In this document: one piece after another, positions 1-9,475 of the stretch
How the letters are laid out: each line of letters opens with the position of its first letter
Numbering within the stretch: the stretch's first letter is position 1
The notes under the pieces: model-generated
Seen by the model: the letters and a program-made list of their open reading frames with translations, nothing else
Database searches by the model: none
What the model was told of the DNA's origin: nothing
Assembly: GCF_001499655.1 (NCBI RefSeq)
Contig: NZ_LN879502.1
Coordinates: 1,922,001 to 1,986,000, forward strand
Length of the DNA: 64,000 bases
Reading direction: 5' to 3'
DNA from: Candidatus Protochlamydia naegleriophila
Lineage (GTDB): Bacteria; Chlamydiota; Chlamydiia; Chlamydiales; Parachlamydiaceae
Program-made: the position numbers and the translations under genes

Positions 1-2502
1 GTTGGAACGATGACAGAAGTCTATGACTACTTGCGCGTTTTGTTCGCAAGGCTTGGAATCGCCCACTGCCCTGAAACCGGCGAAGTCATCAAAGCAATCA
101 GCAAAGAATTGGTCGTCGAGAGAATTCTCTCTTTCCCCGAGCAAGAAAAGCTCCAAATTTTAGCTCCTATTGAACTTAATAAGAATGAAAAATTTGAGGA
201 GCTGCTTCTCAAATTGCAACGGCAAGGATTTCTACGCATACGTCTCAATGGAGAGTTTTACAATCTCGAGCAAGAAGCCATCGCACTGATTCCATTCGAT
301 CGCAAACGAAAAAATGAACTCTTTCTTGTCATCGATCGCTTAAAAGCCGATTCTTCAATGAAAGCGCGTATCTTCGAGGCCGTGGAAAATGCAACATCCA
401 TTGGCGACGGAAAATTAGTCGTCATGCGCGAAAAAGAAGATGTTCCCTTCAATTTGTCTTTTGCCGTTGAAAGCACAGGAAAATCATACCCGGAAATTAC
501 TCCCCACACATTTGCCTTTAATACTCCTGAGGGAATGTGTCCGGACTGCATGGGATTGGGATACCAATATGGAGCCAATCTTTCCCACCACGCCGACATT
601 TTGTCCCACTCGATCATCGGCCTGATGCGCTTCCTCTGGCAGGAAGAGTTCAGCCAAGCCGCTTTTAGCTTCTTAGAGCTTGTGCTAGATAAAGAAGGAA
701 TCGACCCTTACACCCCCCTAAAGAAATTATCGACCGATCACATTCAATTTCTCATGCAAGGCCCTTCTGAAGAGCGCTGGTATACAGCTTCCAACGGCAT
801 CCGCTACCGCTGGATCGGAATCAATCACGTCCTCGCAAAGGCCGGTAGAAGCGCCGTGACCGAAAAGCGGGAAGCGATCATTCCTCTCTTGCAAGAGCAA
901 ACATGTCTTTCATGCCAAGGAGCAAGACTCAATCCGCTTGCACGCCACGTGACGATCCAAGACTTGTCGATTCACGATGTCTGCAGTCTTCCGATTGAAC
1001 AAACTCTCAACTTCATCAAAAAGTTAAAGCTCCAACCGCAAGATAAAAAATTGCTCGAAGAGGTTCACACACAGCTCATCAATCGACTAAACTTTTTGTG
1101 CGAAGTTGGGCTTCACTATCTCTCCTTGGAAAGACGCGCCCCCACCTTAAGCGGCGGCGAAGCTCAGCGCATTCGCCTGGCTAGGCAACTTGGCAGTGGA
1201 TTAACAGGCGTCCTATACGTCTTAGATGAACCCACCATCGGGCTTCATCCACGCGATAATGCCCGCCTCAACGCAGCCCTCAAAAAATTGAAAGATCTCG
1301 GCAATACCCTCCTCATGGTCGAACACGATCCTCTAACTATTGCAACAGCGGATTATCTGCTCGACTTTGGGCCAGCGTCTGGCGAACATGGCGGACACAT
1401 CACGGCAAGAGGGACCTTAAAACAACTGCAGCGCAGCGCTCACTCGCTAACAGGCGCCTACTTATCAGGCAAAAAAAGCATTCCTCTGCCAAACAAAAGG
1501 CGCGCACTCGATAAGGGACAGCTAATCATTCGGAACACTTCTAAAAACAATTTGAAAGCTATTAGCGTTAGCATTCCAACAGGAGCCTTAACCTGCCTTA
1601 CTGGAGTCTCCGGATCGGGTAAATCAACTCTTTTACAACAGGTCTTACTGCCAGCCCTAGACAGACGCGCAAATAATGATGCGGTCGATGTAGAGGGTGC
1701 TCTTGTGTCAGGCCTCTCTCATTTCGATAAAGTCATCTCAATCGATCAAGACCCTATCGGTCATACAGTTCGATCCGATGTGGGAACCTATGTCGACGTT
1801 CTTTCTCGCATCCGCGATTTCTTCGTCTCTTTGCCAGCTGCTAAAATGAAGGGATTGCAACCCAAACACTTCAGCTACAACCATCGCAAAGGAATGTGCA
1901 CTGGCTGCTGGGGCTTGGGCTACCGCCGCGTCGAAATGCATTTTCTACCGGCCGTTAAAGTCGTTTGCGAAGACTGCCAAGGATTACGCCTCAATCCCGT
2001 AAGCTTAGAAGTGACTTATGCCGGCAAAAATCTTGGCCAATACCTTGACACAACGGTTGATGAAGCCAGGATCGCATTCCAAAATCACCCTCGCATCGTA
2101 CGCATTTTAGATACGCTCATCGCAGTGGGGCTCGGCTACCTCAAGCTCGGCCAAGAAACGGCTAGCTTATCGGGAGGAGAAGCCCAAAGACTTAAACTCA
2201 GCCGTGAACTGGCTAAACGCTCCACCGGACGCACGCTTTACCTCTTGGATGAACCAACAACTGGACTCCACAGTGACGACATCCAAAAACTGCTGCACGT
2301 ACTTCACCGGCTGGTCGATAAAGGCAATACTATGATTATTATCGAGCATCATTTGGATATGATCAAAAATGCTGACTACATCATCGACTTGGGACCAGAA
2401 GCTGGAGAAAAAGGGGGCCAAATCATGGGAACGGGAACGCCAGAACAAATCGCTAAGCTCACCTCTTCCTGGACGGGTCACTATTTAAAAGACGTTTTAT
2501 AA
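1..2502 (+). CDS. uvrA: UvrA excinuclease ABC subunit A, 3' part (5' end outside window)
   Basis: The reading frame is open from base 1 (Val-Gly-Thr before the first Met at 10), matching the VGTVTEIYDYLR region of UvrA, so the start lies outside the window. UvrA is the DNA-damage-sensing ATPase of nucleotide excision repair and works with UvrB. Visible parts: zinc-module CxxC pairs (CPDC, CLSC, later CTGC and CEDC), the ABC signature LSGGEAQRIRLA followed by VLDEPTIGLHPRD, a second Walker A (GVSGSGKST), and a second signature LSGGEAQRLKLS with LLDEPTTGLHSDD. About 833 codons are present, equal to nearly all of a 940-residue UvrA minus its N-terminus. Chlamydial UvrA is known as a tandem double-length protein (about 1,800 residues). 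This piece could therefore be its second half, which the window cannot decide. Confidence 0.95.
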   Translation, partial: VGTMTEVYDYLRVLFARLGIAHCPETGEVIKAISKELVVERILSFPEQEKLQILAPIELNKNEKFEELLLKLQRQGFLRIRLNGEFYNLEQEAIALIPFDRKRKNELFLVIDRLKADSSMKARIFEAVENATSIGDGKLVVMREKEDVPFNLSFAVESTGKSYPEITPHTFAFNTPEGMCPDCMGLGYQYGANLSHHADILSHSIIGLMRFLWQEEFSQAAFSFLELVLDKEGIDPYTPLKKLSTDHIQFLMQGPSEERWYTASNGIRYRWIGINHVLAKAGRSAVTEKREAIIPLLQEQTCLSCQGARLNPLARHVTIQDLSIHDVCSLPIEQTLNFIKKLKLQPQDKKLLEEVHTQLINRLNFLCEVGLHYLSLERRAPTLSGGEAQRIRLARQLGSGLTGVLYVLDEPTIGLHPRDNARLNAALKKLKDLGNTLLMVEHDPLTIATADYLLDFGPASGEHGGHITARGTLKQLQRSAHSLTGAYLSGKKSIPLPNKRRALDKGQLIIRNTSKNNLKAISVSIPTGALTCLTGVSGSGKSTLLQQVLLPALDRRANNDAVDVEGALVSGLSHFDKVISIDQDPIGHTVRSDVGTYVDVLSRIRDFFVSLPAAKMKGLQPKHFSYNHRKGMCTGCWGLGYRRVEMHFLPAVKVVCEDCQGLRLNPVSLEVTYAGKNLGQYLDTTVDEARIAFQNHPRIVRILDTLIAVGLGYLKLGQETASLSGGEAQRLKLSRELAKRSTGRTLYLLDEPTTGLHSDDIQKLLHVLHRLVDKGNTMIIIEHHLDMIKNADYIIDLGPEAGEKGGQIMGTGTPEQIAKLTSSWTGHYLKDVL

Positions 2503-2512
2503 AGACTTAAGC

Positions 2513-2528
2513 GGGAACCCAGGTTCCC
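2513..2528 (+). terminator. hairpin after uvrA
   Basis: GGGAACC and GGTTCCC form a 7-bp stem starting 10 bases after the uvrA stop codon, followed by an AT-rich stretch. It is a short stem with a 2-base gap, so it may fold with one pair fewer. It is probably the end of the uvrA transcript. Confidence 0.45.
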
Positions 2529-3127
2529 ACTTATTTATTACAATCCTCGTATTACATGCGAAATTTCGCTTTCTTGCATTTGTGCTCAAATTCAAATTCG
2601 ATATAGAAAGAAATATTTCGCAGTATTGAATGAACATTTCAGATCGAGTTGCAAAAAACAAACGGAATAGATGTACCCGTAAAGATTTTTTGATGAAGTA
2701 AAATCAATAGAAGGCCCTTAATCACAACAAGGGTTTTTGAAGAAATAAAGTCCCCAAAAAATGCATAGCCTTTCCCAATCACTGATGGATAGGCCAGCTC
2801 ATGAGCAAAAAGAAAACAAGAGATACTAAGCACTTAGTGAAGTAGATTCTTTTGCAGCTATAAGTCGGCCAAATTTTTTAAATTTAAGAAGCTTGGAAAA
2901 TCAGTTAATTGGTTTTTCTTGCTTCTTTATTGACAAGGGCATGTCCTCAAATTGCCAACGGCCTAGATTCTTCATAACACAGCTGTTTCCATTTTCGAAT
3001 CCATCCACTACTCTTATTTTTTTAAAATTTGACTAAAATTAAATTTAAGAGGACAATTTAAATCTAGAATATAATCAAGCCAAATATAAATTAATGCTTA
3101 ATTAAAGAAGAATAATAGCTTGTTACG
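2529..3127. other. AT-rich intergenic region, no gene recognised
   Basis: Nearly 600 bases without a supported gene. A 64-codon frame on the minus strand (2639-2833) has no recognisable similarity and no ribosome binding site that I can see. The region may hold the promoter of the following transporter or gene debris. Confidence 0.5.
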
Positions 3128-4384
3128 ATGCAAACAAACGCAGACTATCACAAAAATACACAGTCTATTTTTATAGCAAGCAAGCTGTTGAATAGCCCTT
3201 TAGGTGTCATGTATGGGTTATTGGCATTTATCATTTGCAAGCAGCTCAATGCTACTCCGTTGCAAATTACTGTATTAGTCAGCTCTAAGCCTCTAGTTGC
3301 TCTTCTTTCTTTCTACGGCTTCGTCTTTATTAAAAACAAACCTCACCGACTTAAGTCTCTCATCATAGCCTCAACTATTATCAGCTTCATTCCCTGCTTT
3401 TTTTTCCCTTTTATCGCCAACAGCTGGTTTTGCATTTTCTCTTTCGCTCTTTTTATGATGTCTGCAAGAGCCATGCTGCCGGCCTGGTCAGAGATTTTTA
3501 AATTAAATATCACTCCTGATGAAAGAGGAAAGGTTTTTTCTAAAGGATCGACAGTCAATTATCTCGCCAATATCGCCATTCCTCTTCTGATTGCGCCCTT
3601 CATGGATTGGCATCCTGCCAACTGGAAATGGATTTTCTTTTTACTCGCCTTCATACAGCTATTCCACGTCCTTTTGCTCTTTCGGCTCAAGGTCAATTTA
3701 GCCAATTACTGCGAACACCCTCTTAATGGACCGAAAGAAGGTTTTTCGCTGCAATCGGTCATTGTGGGCCCTTGGAAAAACAGTTTAAATTTAATCAAGC
3801 AAAGGCCAGACTTTCGCAATTACCAGCTCGTGTTCTTGTTCGGTGGAACAGGTTTAATCTTGGCCCAACCCGTTTTACCTCTGTTTTTCGAGCAAGTTCT
3901 CCAACTTTCCTATACCCAACTCGCGTTTGCCGTTTCGCTCTGTAAAGGAATCGGCTTCGCCTTGACTTCGCCCATTTGGGCCCAGTGGTTCAACCGCATC
4001 TCCATCAATTTATTTAACTTCTACGTCACAGCATTCGCCGGTCTCTTCGCCATCATGTTGGTCTTGATGAATCAGCAAATCGAGTGGCTTTATGTGGCAT
4101 ATCTCATCTATGGAGTAATGCAGGCTGGAAGTGAATTGAGCTGGAACTTAGCCGGCCCCCAGTTTGCCCAAAAAGAAGACAGCACCCTATTTACGAGCGT
4201 CAACGTTGCCATGGTCGGCCTAAGAGGATGCGTCGCTCCTTTTCTTGGAGAACTTCTCTTCTTATCCTCTAACTTTACAGTCGTCTTTCTATGCAGCGCA
4301 TCCTTTTGCTTAACAGGTGCCTGCTACTCGATTTGGCTCGATGTCCAATCCAGAAAAGCGGCCCAACAATCTGTTTTGAATTAA
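3128..4384 (+). CDS. MFS-type membrane transporter
   Basis: The product of 418 residues is hydrophobic throughout, with about 12 predicted membrane helices and an intracellular-loop pattern (residues about 118-140, SARAMLPAWSEIFKLNITPDERGKVFSKG) typical of the major facilitator superfamily. This superfamily moves small solutes across the inner membrane by proton or substrate gradients. The substrate cannot be read from the sequence. The gene stands alone, preceded by a long AT-rich gap without a clear Shine-Dalgarno sequence and followed by a strong terminator at 4505-4544. The superfamily assignment is good; a specific role is not supported. Confidence 0.8.
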   Translation: MQTNADYHKNTQSIFIASKLLNSPLGVMYGLLAFIICKQLNATPLQITVLVSSKPLVALLSFYGFVFIKNKPHRLKSLIIASTIISFIPCFFFPFIANSWFCIFSFALFMMSARAMLPAWSEIFKLNITPDERGKVFSKGSTVNYLANIAIPLLIAPFMDWHPANWKWIFFLLAFIQLFHVLLLFRLKVNLANYCEHPLNGPKEGFSLQSVIVGPWKNSLNLIKQRPDFRNYQLVFLFGGTGLILAQPVLPLFFEQVLQLSYTQLAFAVSLCKGIGFALTSPIWAQWFNRISINLFNFYVTAFAGLFAIMLVLMNQQIEWLYVAYLIYGVMQAGSELSWNLAGPQFAQKEDSTLFTSVNVAMVGLRGCVAPFLGELLFLSSNFTVVFLCSASFCLTGACYSIWLDVQSRKAAQQSVLN

Positions 4385-4504
4385 AACTTGCGACCGCGAG
4401 CCTACTTCCCATTGAAGCCCACGTAATTGCATGCGATCGCGGAACCTTCTTGCAAAAATCTAATGAATGGCAAAGACCTCGCGAATGAAAGACAAAAAAA
4501 AAGA

Positions 4505-4544
4505 CCCTTTTGCAAAGGCACTCTCATCTGCAAAAGGGCTTTTT
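4505..4544. terminator. bidirectional terminator between convergent genes
   Basis: A perfect 10-bp stem (CCCTTTTGCA / TGCAAAAGGG) with a 14-base loop is followed by CTTTTT on the plus strand. On its other side lies a run of nine A, so it ends the MFS gene and also serves the converging gene at 4562-5359. Confidence 0.85.
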
Positions 4545-4561
4545 AATGGGACAGGAGTTGA

Positions 4562-5359
4562 TTACTTGCGGCGGATGTCGCGCTTCGTTTTTGAAACAAC
4601 AGGGGCTATTGGAGTTCCCTTGCGGACAACTTCAGAGACTTGATCTAGTTTCTGTTGCTGCCCTTTAACCTCTTCGCTCTTTATTTCATCTTTTCGAATG
4701 CGCTTCTTCAAATCATCATGCTTGCGATCAGTCGCAACAACGTCTTCATGAATGGCATCTTCCTTCCGACGCTTTTCCTCGGCGAGACGTATCTCTTGCA
4801 TCTTTTTTAAAAAGGCCTGAATAATCTTCGTAGGCAGATTGCGCATTTGAAGAATAAGATAGTCGATCTTCATCAAATCGCTCATAAGGTCAGCACTCGC
4901 AAAATATTCTCGGACACTCGCACGTGCATTCTCACGACGCTCGCGCGATATCTCGTCTCGTTTGTGATCTTCCTGTAGCTCTTCAAGCAGATTGTGATGG
5001 TTGAAGTCGTTAAAAGTCTCCCCGATAACTACCGATAAACGCTCCGACTCCTCGTCCGACAACTCTTTAACTGTGACTTGCTTGTCATTAATGGTCAAAC
5101 TCTGATTTTGCAAACCTACAACAATCTGAGGACTCGCAAACGCATAAACAGTGTCTCCTTTCTCAACGACCGCAACAAAACGGTTGTTTTTAACCCATTT
5201 ATGCAACTTATCAGTCTGTTGCTCCGGCGTCAAATCAGCTAAATTGACCTTTTTAAGCCTATTTAAACCCTTTGATGCAACAAAAAGATTCACTGACACA
5301 TCTGCAGTAAATAAGCCCGCAGGAGGCAAAATATTTTCTAGCGCTCCGTTCCTTATCAT
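4562..5359 (-). CDS. hypothetical charged protein with helical C-terminal half
   Basis: I do not recognise this 265-residue protein. The N-terminal 110 residues look globular. From about residue 115 to the end it is strongly charged (Lys/Arg/Glu repeats such as KRRKEDAIHE and RKHDDLKKRIRKDEIKSEE), so a helical or coiled-coil tail is likely, ending in a basic KTKRDIRRK. There is no signal peptide or membrane segment. AGGTGG lies just upstream of the ATG and supports the start. Such lone, charged proteins are frequent among chlamydial secreted candidates, but nothing here proves secretion. Confidence 0.7.
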   Translation of the reverse strand: MIRNGALENILPPAGLFTADVSVNLFVASKGLNRLKKVNLADLTPEQQTDKLHKWVKNNRFVAVVEKGDTVYAFASPQIVVGLQNQSLTINDKQVTVKELSDEESERLSVVIGETFNDFNHHNLLEELQEDHKRDEISRERRENARASVREYFASADLMSDLMKIDYLILQMRNLPTKIIQAFLKKMQEIRLAEEKRRKEDAIHEDVVATDRKHDDLKKRIRKDEIKSEEVKGQQQKLDQVSEVVRKGTPIAPVVSKTKRDIRRK

Positions 5360-5578
5360 ATGACCACCTAGTTTTTTAACTATAAAAACGAGATTATATA
5401 TACGAGGTATTTTTCAAACAACTGATTACCAACAATTAATTAAAAATTAAAGCGATTACAACCTTATTTTAACAAAACAAATTTAATCATTAAATCAAAT
5501 TATTTTCTCTTTTCATTTTATCTATCTCTTTTTTATGATGAGGCAAGAGGAGTAGAGACAACCCCCTCTAGGAGTGAA

Positions 5579-5926
5579 ATGAAATTTCCTTACCTATCAA
5601 AGCGCAAAGCAGACAATATTTCCAATGGAGTGTTTCTCATTTTATTGGGCATTTTGTTTTACACTAAAGCCTGGTGGCCAGGCATTTTATTTGCGATTGC
5701 ATTTACCTTTGCTTTACGGCAATATTTAACGGGGCGCAGACTCGACTTTTTTATTACGATCATTTTCATCGCAGTACTTGGATTTATCACGCTCATCGGA
5801 ATGGCCTTTTCCTTCCTTTTTCCTCTCCTTTTCATAGTAACGGGAATTTACCTTTTATCACGTGAATATCGGTATCAAAATGGCGTGATCCGCTTAAAGT
5901 CCGATGACGCAGACAATCGGCAATGA
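5579..5926 (+). CDS. small membrane protein, LiaF-transmembrane-like
   Basis: The product has 115 residues with four short hydrophobic stretches (about residues 14-30, 32-45, 57-76 and 80-94). Its layout is reminiscent of the small LiaI/LiaF-like transmembrane domains (DUF5668) found in many bacteria. No catalytic motif is present. The start is supported by TAGGAG just before the ATG. It is followed 33 bases later by the gene at 5960, so the two may be co-transcribed. The family resemblance is by pattern only. Confidence 0.7.
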   Translation: MKFPYLSKRKADNISNGVFLILLGILFYTKAWWPGILFAIAFTFALRQYLTGRRLDFFITIIFIAVLGFITLIGMAFSFLFPLLFIVTGIYLLSREYRYQNGVIRLKSDDADNRQ

Positions 5927-5959
5927 TTGACCTCAATTCTTCATTTTAGGATTTAACCA

Positions 5960-6364
5960 ATGGAAAAAGGGCGCCTCATTCACGTAGCAGAGATTCAAGA
6001 ACAAGGCAAACGCTACCTATTTTTACGGCAGTTAGATCCCTATCGCTACGTTTGGTTTAAAGAGGTCGGTCCAGACGAGATCGAAACAGCAATTTGGGGA
6101 GCCAATACTGAAGAGGCGATCTATGCTGCGCGCAAAGCATGGAAAAATGAGCTATTTCGAACGCTGAACTGTGGTTTCCGCTATACTCTGCCAGAGAGAG
6201 ACGAACATGGGAGCAATGCCTTGTTCTATCAAATGGCTGCCTCTTACAACTCAATGAATGGCGTTTATTTCGAAGACGAGCTTGGCTCTAACTGCATCGT
6301 CCATAACGCCTCTATGGAAGCTCGCAATCTCTTGAAGAGGCTTCAGCAACAACCTATCACCTAA
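5960..6364 (+). CDS. hypothetical soluble protein
   Basis: This 134-residue protein has balanced composition and no membrane segment or signal peptide. It contains many aromatic residues (RYLFLRQLDPYRYVWFKEV) and ends with a helical segment (EARNLLKRLQQQ). I recognise no family. It lies close downstream of the small membrane protein at 5579-5926 on the same strand, which suggests a two-gene unit. Confidence 0.7.
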   Translation: MEKGRLIHVAEIQEQGKRYLFLRQLDPYRYVWFKEVGPDEIETAIWGANTEEAIYAARKAWKNELFRTLNCGFRYTLPERDEHGSNALFYQMAASYNSMNGVYFEDELGSNCIVHNASMEARNLLKRLQQQPIT

Positions 6365-6526
6365 CCTCCAATAGCATAGGCATTAGACAGCTAATGCCCA
6401 TTCTCCTAGGCATCATTCACTTGAAGGACCAAGTCTCTTTTTTCCTCTCATTCCATTGCTATCGTCTTGAGAAATAATCTTTAATATGGGCATTATGAAT
6501 TTCACGACACGCTTTAAAATCAACCC

Positions 6527-9475
6527 ATGCAAAACCACTTGACTGATTCCTCTTTTACCTGTCCTTACTGCCAAAATAGCTGCATCCTTTCTCTTGCGGC
6601 TCAGCCTGCGTTTTGCCCTTTTTGCGGCAAGTCTCAGCAAAGCTCAAACATAGCCGCCCCTGTTCAATCTGATTTTCACCAGATCATCAGGAGCATCGGT
6701 AAAGGAGGAATGGGAGAGGTGTTTTTGGCCTACGATCCCTTTTGCGAAAGGCAAATCGCCTTAAAAAAAATACGCTCGGATCTCCTCGACCATCCCCAAA
6801 TTAGGAAGCGCTTTTTAAAAGAAGCCCATATGACCTGTCAGCTGACTCACCCAGCAATTATCCCGATTTACACTATCCGCTCAGACGCAAACATGGCCTA
6901 CTACACCATGCCTTTCGTTGAAGGCGAAACCCTCAAGCAAATCATCCGCAAGACGAAGCAGCAGGAGAAAAAAGGAGAAAAACTTGATCACCTTGGGGGA
7001 TCAATTTTAGCCCTCATGCGCGTATTCATAACCATTTGTCAAGCTGTTGCCTACGCTCATTCCAAAGGGGTCTTACACCGCGATCTTAAACCGGAAAACA
7101 TCATCATTGGAAAATATGGTGAAGTCATGATTTTGGATTGGGGCCTTGCTAAATCGATCAACAGCCCCTCAGACGACGAAGGGCTCATCCCCCCACTTCC
7201 AAGCTCCGTATCCCGACAAAAAGATATCACCCGTGCCGGTAAAGTCGTGGGAACGGTTGCCTACATGGCTCCTGAAAGAGCTCTTGGACAGCCTGCCAAC
7301 ATTCAAACAGATATTTACTCGCTCGGCGTCATTTTATACCAGCTGCTTACTTTAAAGAGCCCCTTTAAGAGGGGAACTTTAGAAGAGTTCAGAAAAAATA
7401 TGACCCGCGAAGAGTGGATCGATCCGGTTGTCGCAGCCCCATACAGGGAAGTGCCGCGCATGCTTGCAAGCTTTACTGAAAAGTGCCTGGCGCTTGATCT
7501 CCAAGAGCGTTACCAATCGGTTGACGAGCTCATCAATGATGTGGAAAACTATATTGAAGGGCGCTCTGACTGGTTTCACATGGCCCAGCTGGATATCGAG
7601 CAAAAAGACGATTGGGAATTTCAAGAAAATATCTTAATCGCCGAACACATAGCAATTACCCGGATGACAGAAGAAGCTGAGTGGGTCAGCCTCATGATCT
7701 CTAAACAATCGTTTGCAGGAAATAGTAAAATCGAAGCCGATGTGTGCTTAGGAGAAAATGGCCACGGCATTGGTTTTCTGCTCAGCATTCCTGAAGCAGG
7801 AGAGCGCGCCCATATTAATGAGGGATATTGCCTATGGCTCGGCTCTGATCTTAATCGATCGACTAAGCTACTTCGCTCAAACGTCGAAGTGGTGCACGCA
7901 CCCGACATTTTTTTAAAAAGACAGCAGTGGTACCGCGTCCGCATTGAAAAAATCGATAAAACAATCCACGTCTATATCAACGACACACTGCAGTTTTCTT
8001 ACATTGCCCACATTCCCTTAATAGGAACGCACATCGGCTTGTTATCCCGCGATGCAGATTTTGAAATAAGCCCTCTGCAAATTTATGTAGGAAGCTTAAA
8101 TATCATGGTTAACTGCCTTGCCGTCCCCGACGCCTTTTTAGCACATCGCGACTACATACAAGCCTTAAGTGATTACCGTCGCATCGCTTATTCTTTCCCA
8201 GATCGATCAGAAGGCCGAGAAGCGCTCTTCCGCGCCGGATTAACCTTTCTCGAACAAGCCAAAAACGCTGAAGATAAAAGCACACTTTTGGATGAGGCCT
8301 TAAACGAATTTGAAAAACTCCACGGAAGCCCAAGCGCTCCTTTGGAGAACCTAGGCAAAGCGCTTGTTTATCAGGCCTTAAATGACAACGAAGAAGAAAT
8401 TAAATGCTACGAACTGGCCTATAGACGCTATCCCAAGCATCCCCTCTTACCTATGCTGCAAGAACAAATTATCTCTCGCTTGCATGAAGTCTCACGGCAA
8501 CAGCGCATTACAACCTACCGCTTTACCCTCTTAACAGTGCGGCATCTTCCGTTAAATGCCATCGACACGCACACGCGCCGCTTATTTAACAGCCTCCAAA
8601 AACACTGGGAAATCCTGCCTTTCATCGAAGACAGCTCGTCAAAAAACCCCATCTCCTCCCACCGCACACGCTTTGCCATTCCTCTTGCCTTCTGGCTGGC
8701 TAAACCCTACATCCTTGGGGAAATCATCGACGATTCGTTGCATATCGAGCACTTTTCTACAGAAGACATCAGCAACGCCCTCTTCTGCCTCGTCGAACTG
8801 GGATCCTGGGAATACGCTCAAGAAAAATTGGACGCCATTCAAACCTTTCTCCCCCCTCCCTCTAATTGGAAAGGGATCGAGGCATGCATTGCCTGCCATA
8901 CCAAACCACTCGCACACGTTCTATCACACTATTTCCCGGCCCCGCTCGACTCAATCGAGCCAAACGAGATGCGCGCCCTCTTGTATGTAATGGATGCAGC
9001 ACTCAACCATTCACAAACGGATTTAGTTCATGCCTGTGCACAATTAATTGAGCAATGCGAACTCTCATTCGAGGCGCAACTCCAATTCAATTGCAGACGC
9101 ATCTGGGCCTATCTACTAGACAAAAACTGGCATAGCTCAGGCGAACTCATCTATGCCTATCCAGTGGAACTATTAAATAATGACTCGACACCGCTCCACT
9201 TCCTATACGGATGTTGGCTGCAAGGAACCGAAGGCGCAGAAATGGCAGAAATCCACTTTACAGGGCTCTTACCCGTCCTCTACCCTAGGTCCTGGACACT
9301 TGCTAGCCAAGAACTCATCGGCAATCTCTCCAATTCTTGGTTCGACAAAGCCTTTCTTTGGGAAAGGCGGCAGCTCTATCGTCAATTGGCTCTTTACTAT
9401 CACTGTGCTGTAAATGCAGAAAAAAAGGCCTTTTATCAAAAACTCTTTACCGAACAATTTACCCATGCTAGCTAA
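6527..9475 (+). CDS. pknD: PknD-type serine/threonine protein kinase
   Basis: A eukaryotic-type Ser/Thr kinase of 982 residues. The N-terminus carries a zinc-ribbon pattern (Cys12, 15, 30, 33). The kinase domain follows, with glycine loop IGKGGMGEV (57-65), ATP-binding Lys80, catalytic loop HRDLKPEN (Asp186), metal-binding DWG at 204-206 in place of the usual DFG, and GTVAYMAPE. After it come a beta-rich segment (about 345-520) resembling a lectin/DUF1080-like fold and a long helical, TPR-like C-terminus. Chlamydial PknD is known to phosphorylate type III secretion components. Its place upstream of valS matches the C. trachomatis order CT301-CT302. No strong Shine-Dalgarno sequence precedes the ATG. 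Confidence 0.93.
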   Translation: MQNHLTDSSFTCPYCQNSCILSLAAQPAFCPFCGKSQQSSNIAAPVQSDFHQIIRSIGKGGMGEVFLAYDPFCERQIALKKIRSDLLDHPQIRKRFLKEAHMTCQLTHPAIIPIYTIRSDANMAYYTMPFVEGETLKQIIRKTKQQEKKGEKLDHLGGSILALMRVFITICQAVAYAHSKGVLHRDLKPENIIIGKYGEVMILDWGLAKSINSPSDDEGLIPPLPSSVSRQKDITRAGKVVGTVAYMAPERALGQPANIQTDIYSLGVILYQLLTLKSPFKRGTLEEFRKNMTREEWIDPVVAAPYREVPRMLASFTEKCLALDLQERYQSVDELINDVENYIEGRSDWFHMAQLDIEQKDDWEFQENILIAEHIAITRMTEEAEWVSLMISKQSFAGNSKIEADVCLGENGHGIGFLLSIPEAGERAHINEGYCLWLGSDLNRSTKLLRSNVEVVHAPDIFLKRQQWYRVRIEKIDKTIHVYINDTLQFSYIAHIPLIGTHIGLLSRDADFEISPLQIYVGSLNIMVNCLAVPDAFLAHRDYIQALSDYRRIAYSFPDRSEGREALFRAGLTFLEQAKNAEDKSTLLDEALNEFEKLHGSPSAPLENLGKALVYQALNDNEEEIKCYELAYRRYPKHPLLPMLQEQIISRLHEVSRQQRITTYRFTLLTVRHLPLNAIDTHTRRLFNSLQKHWEILPFIEDSSSKNPISSHRTRFAIPLAFWLAKPYILGEIIDDSLHIEHFSTEDISNALFCLVELGSWEYAQEKLDAIQTFLPPPSNWKGIEACIACHTKPLAHVLSHYFPAPLDSIEPNEMRALLYVMDAALNHSQTDLVHACAQLIEQCELSFEAQLQFNCRRIWAYLLDKNWHSSGELIYAYPVELLNNDSTPLHFLYGCWLQGTEGAEMAEIHFTGLLPVLYPRSWTLASQELIGNLSNSWFDKAFLWERRQLYRQLALYYHCAVNAEKKAFYQKLFTEQFTHAS

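Noticed and set aside
2639-2833. 64-codon frame on the minus strand after uvrA
   Set aside because: No ribosome binding site, no recognisable motif, very AT-rich; more likely chance or debris.
4291-4488. 65-codon plus-strand frame over the end of the MFS gene
   Set aside because: Overlaps the transporter in another frame, and its composition has no coding character.
9414-9464. Longer N-terminus for the Nudix gene
   Set aside because: Would overlap pknD by 62 bases; the ATG at 9465 keeps the whole domain and fits coupled translation.
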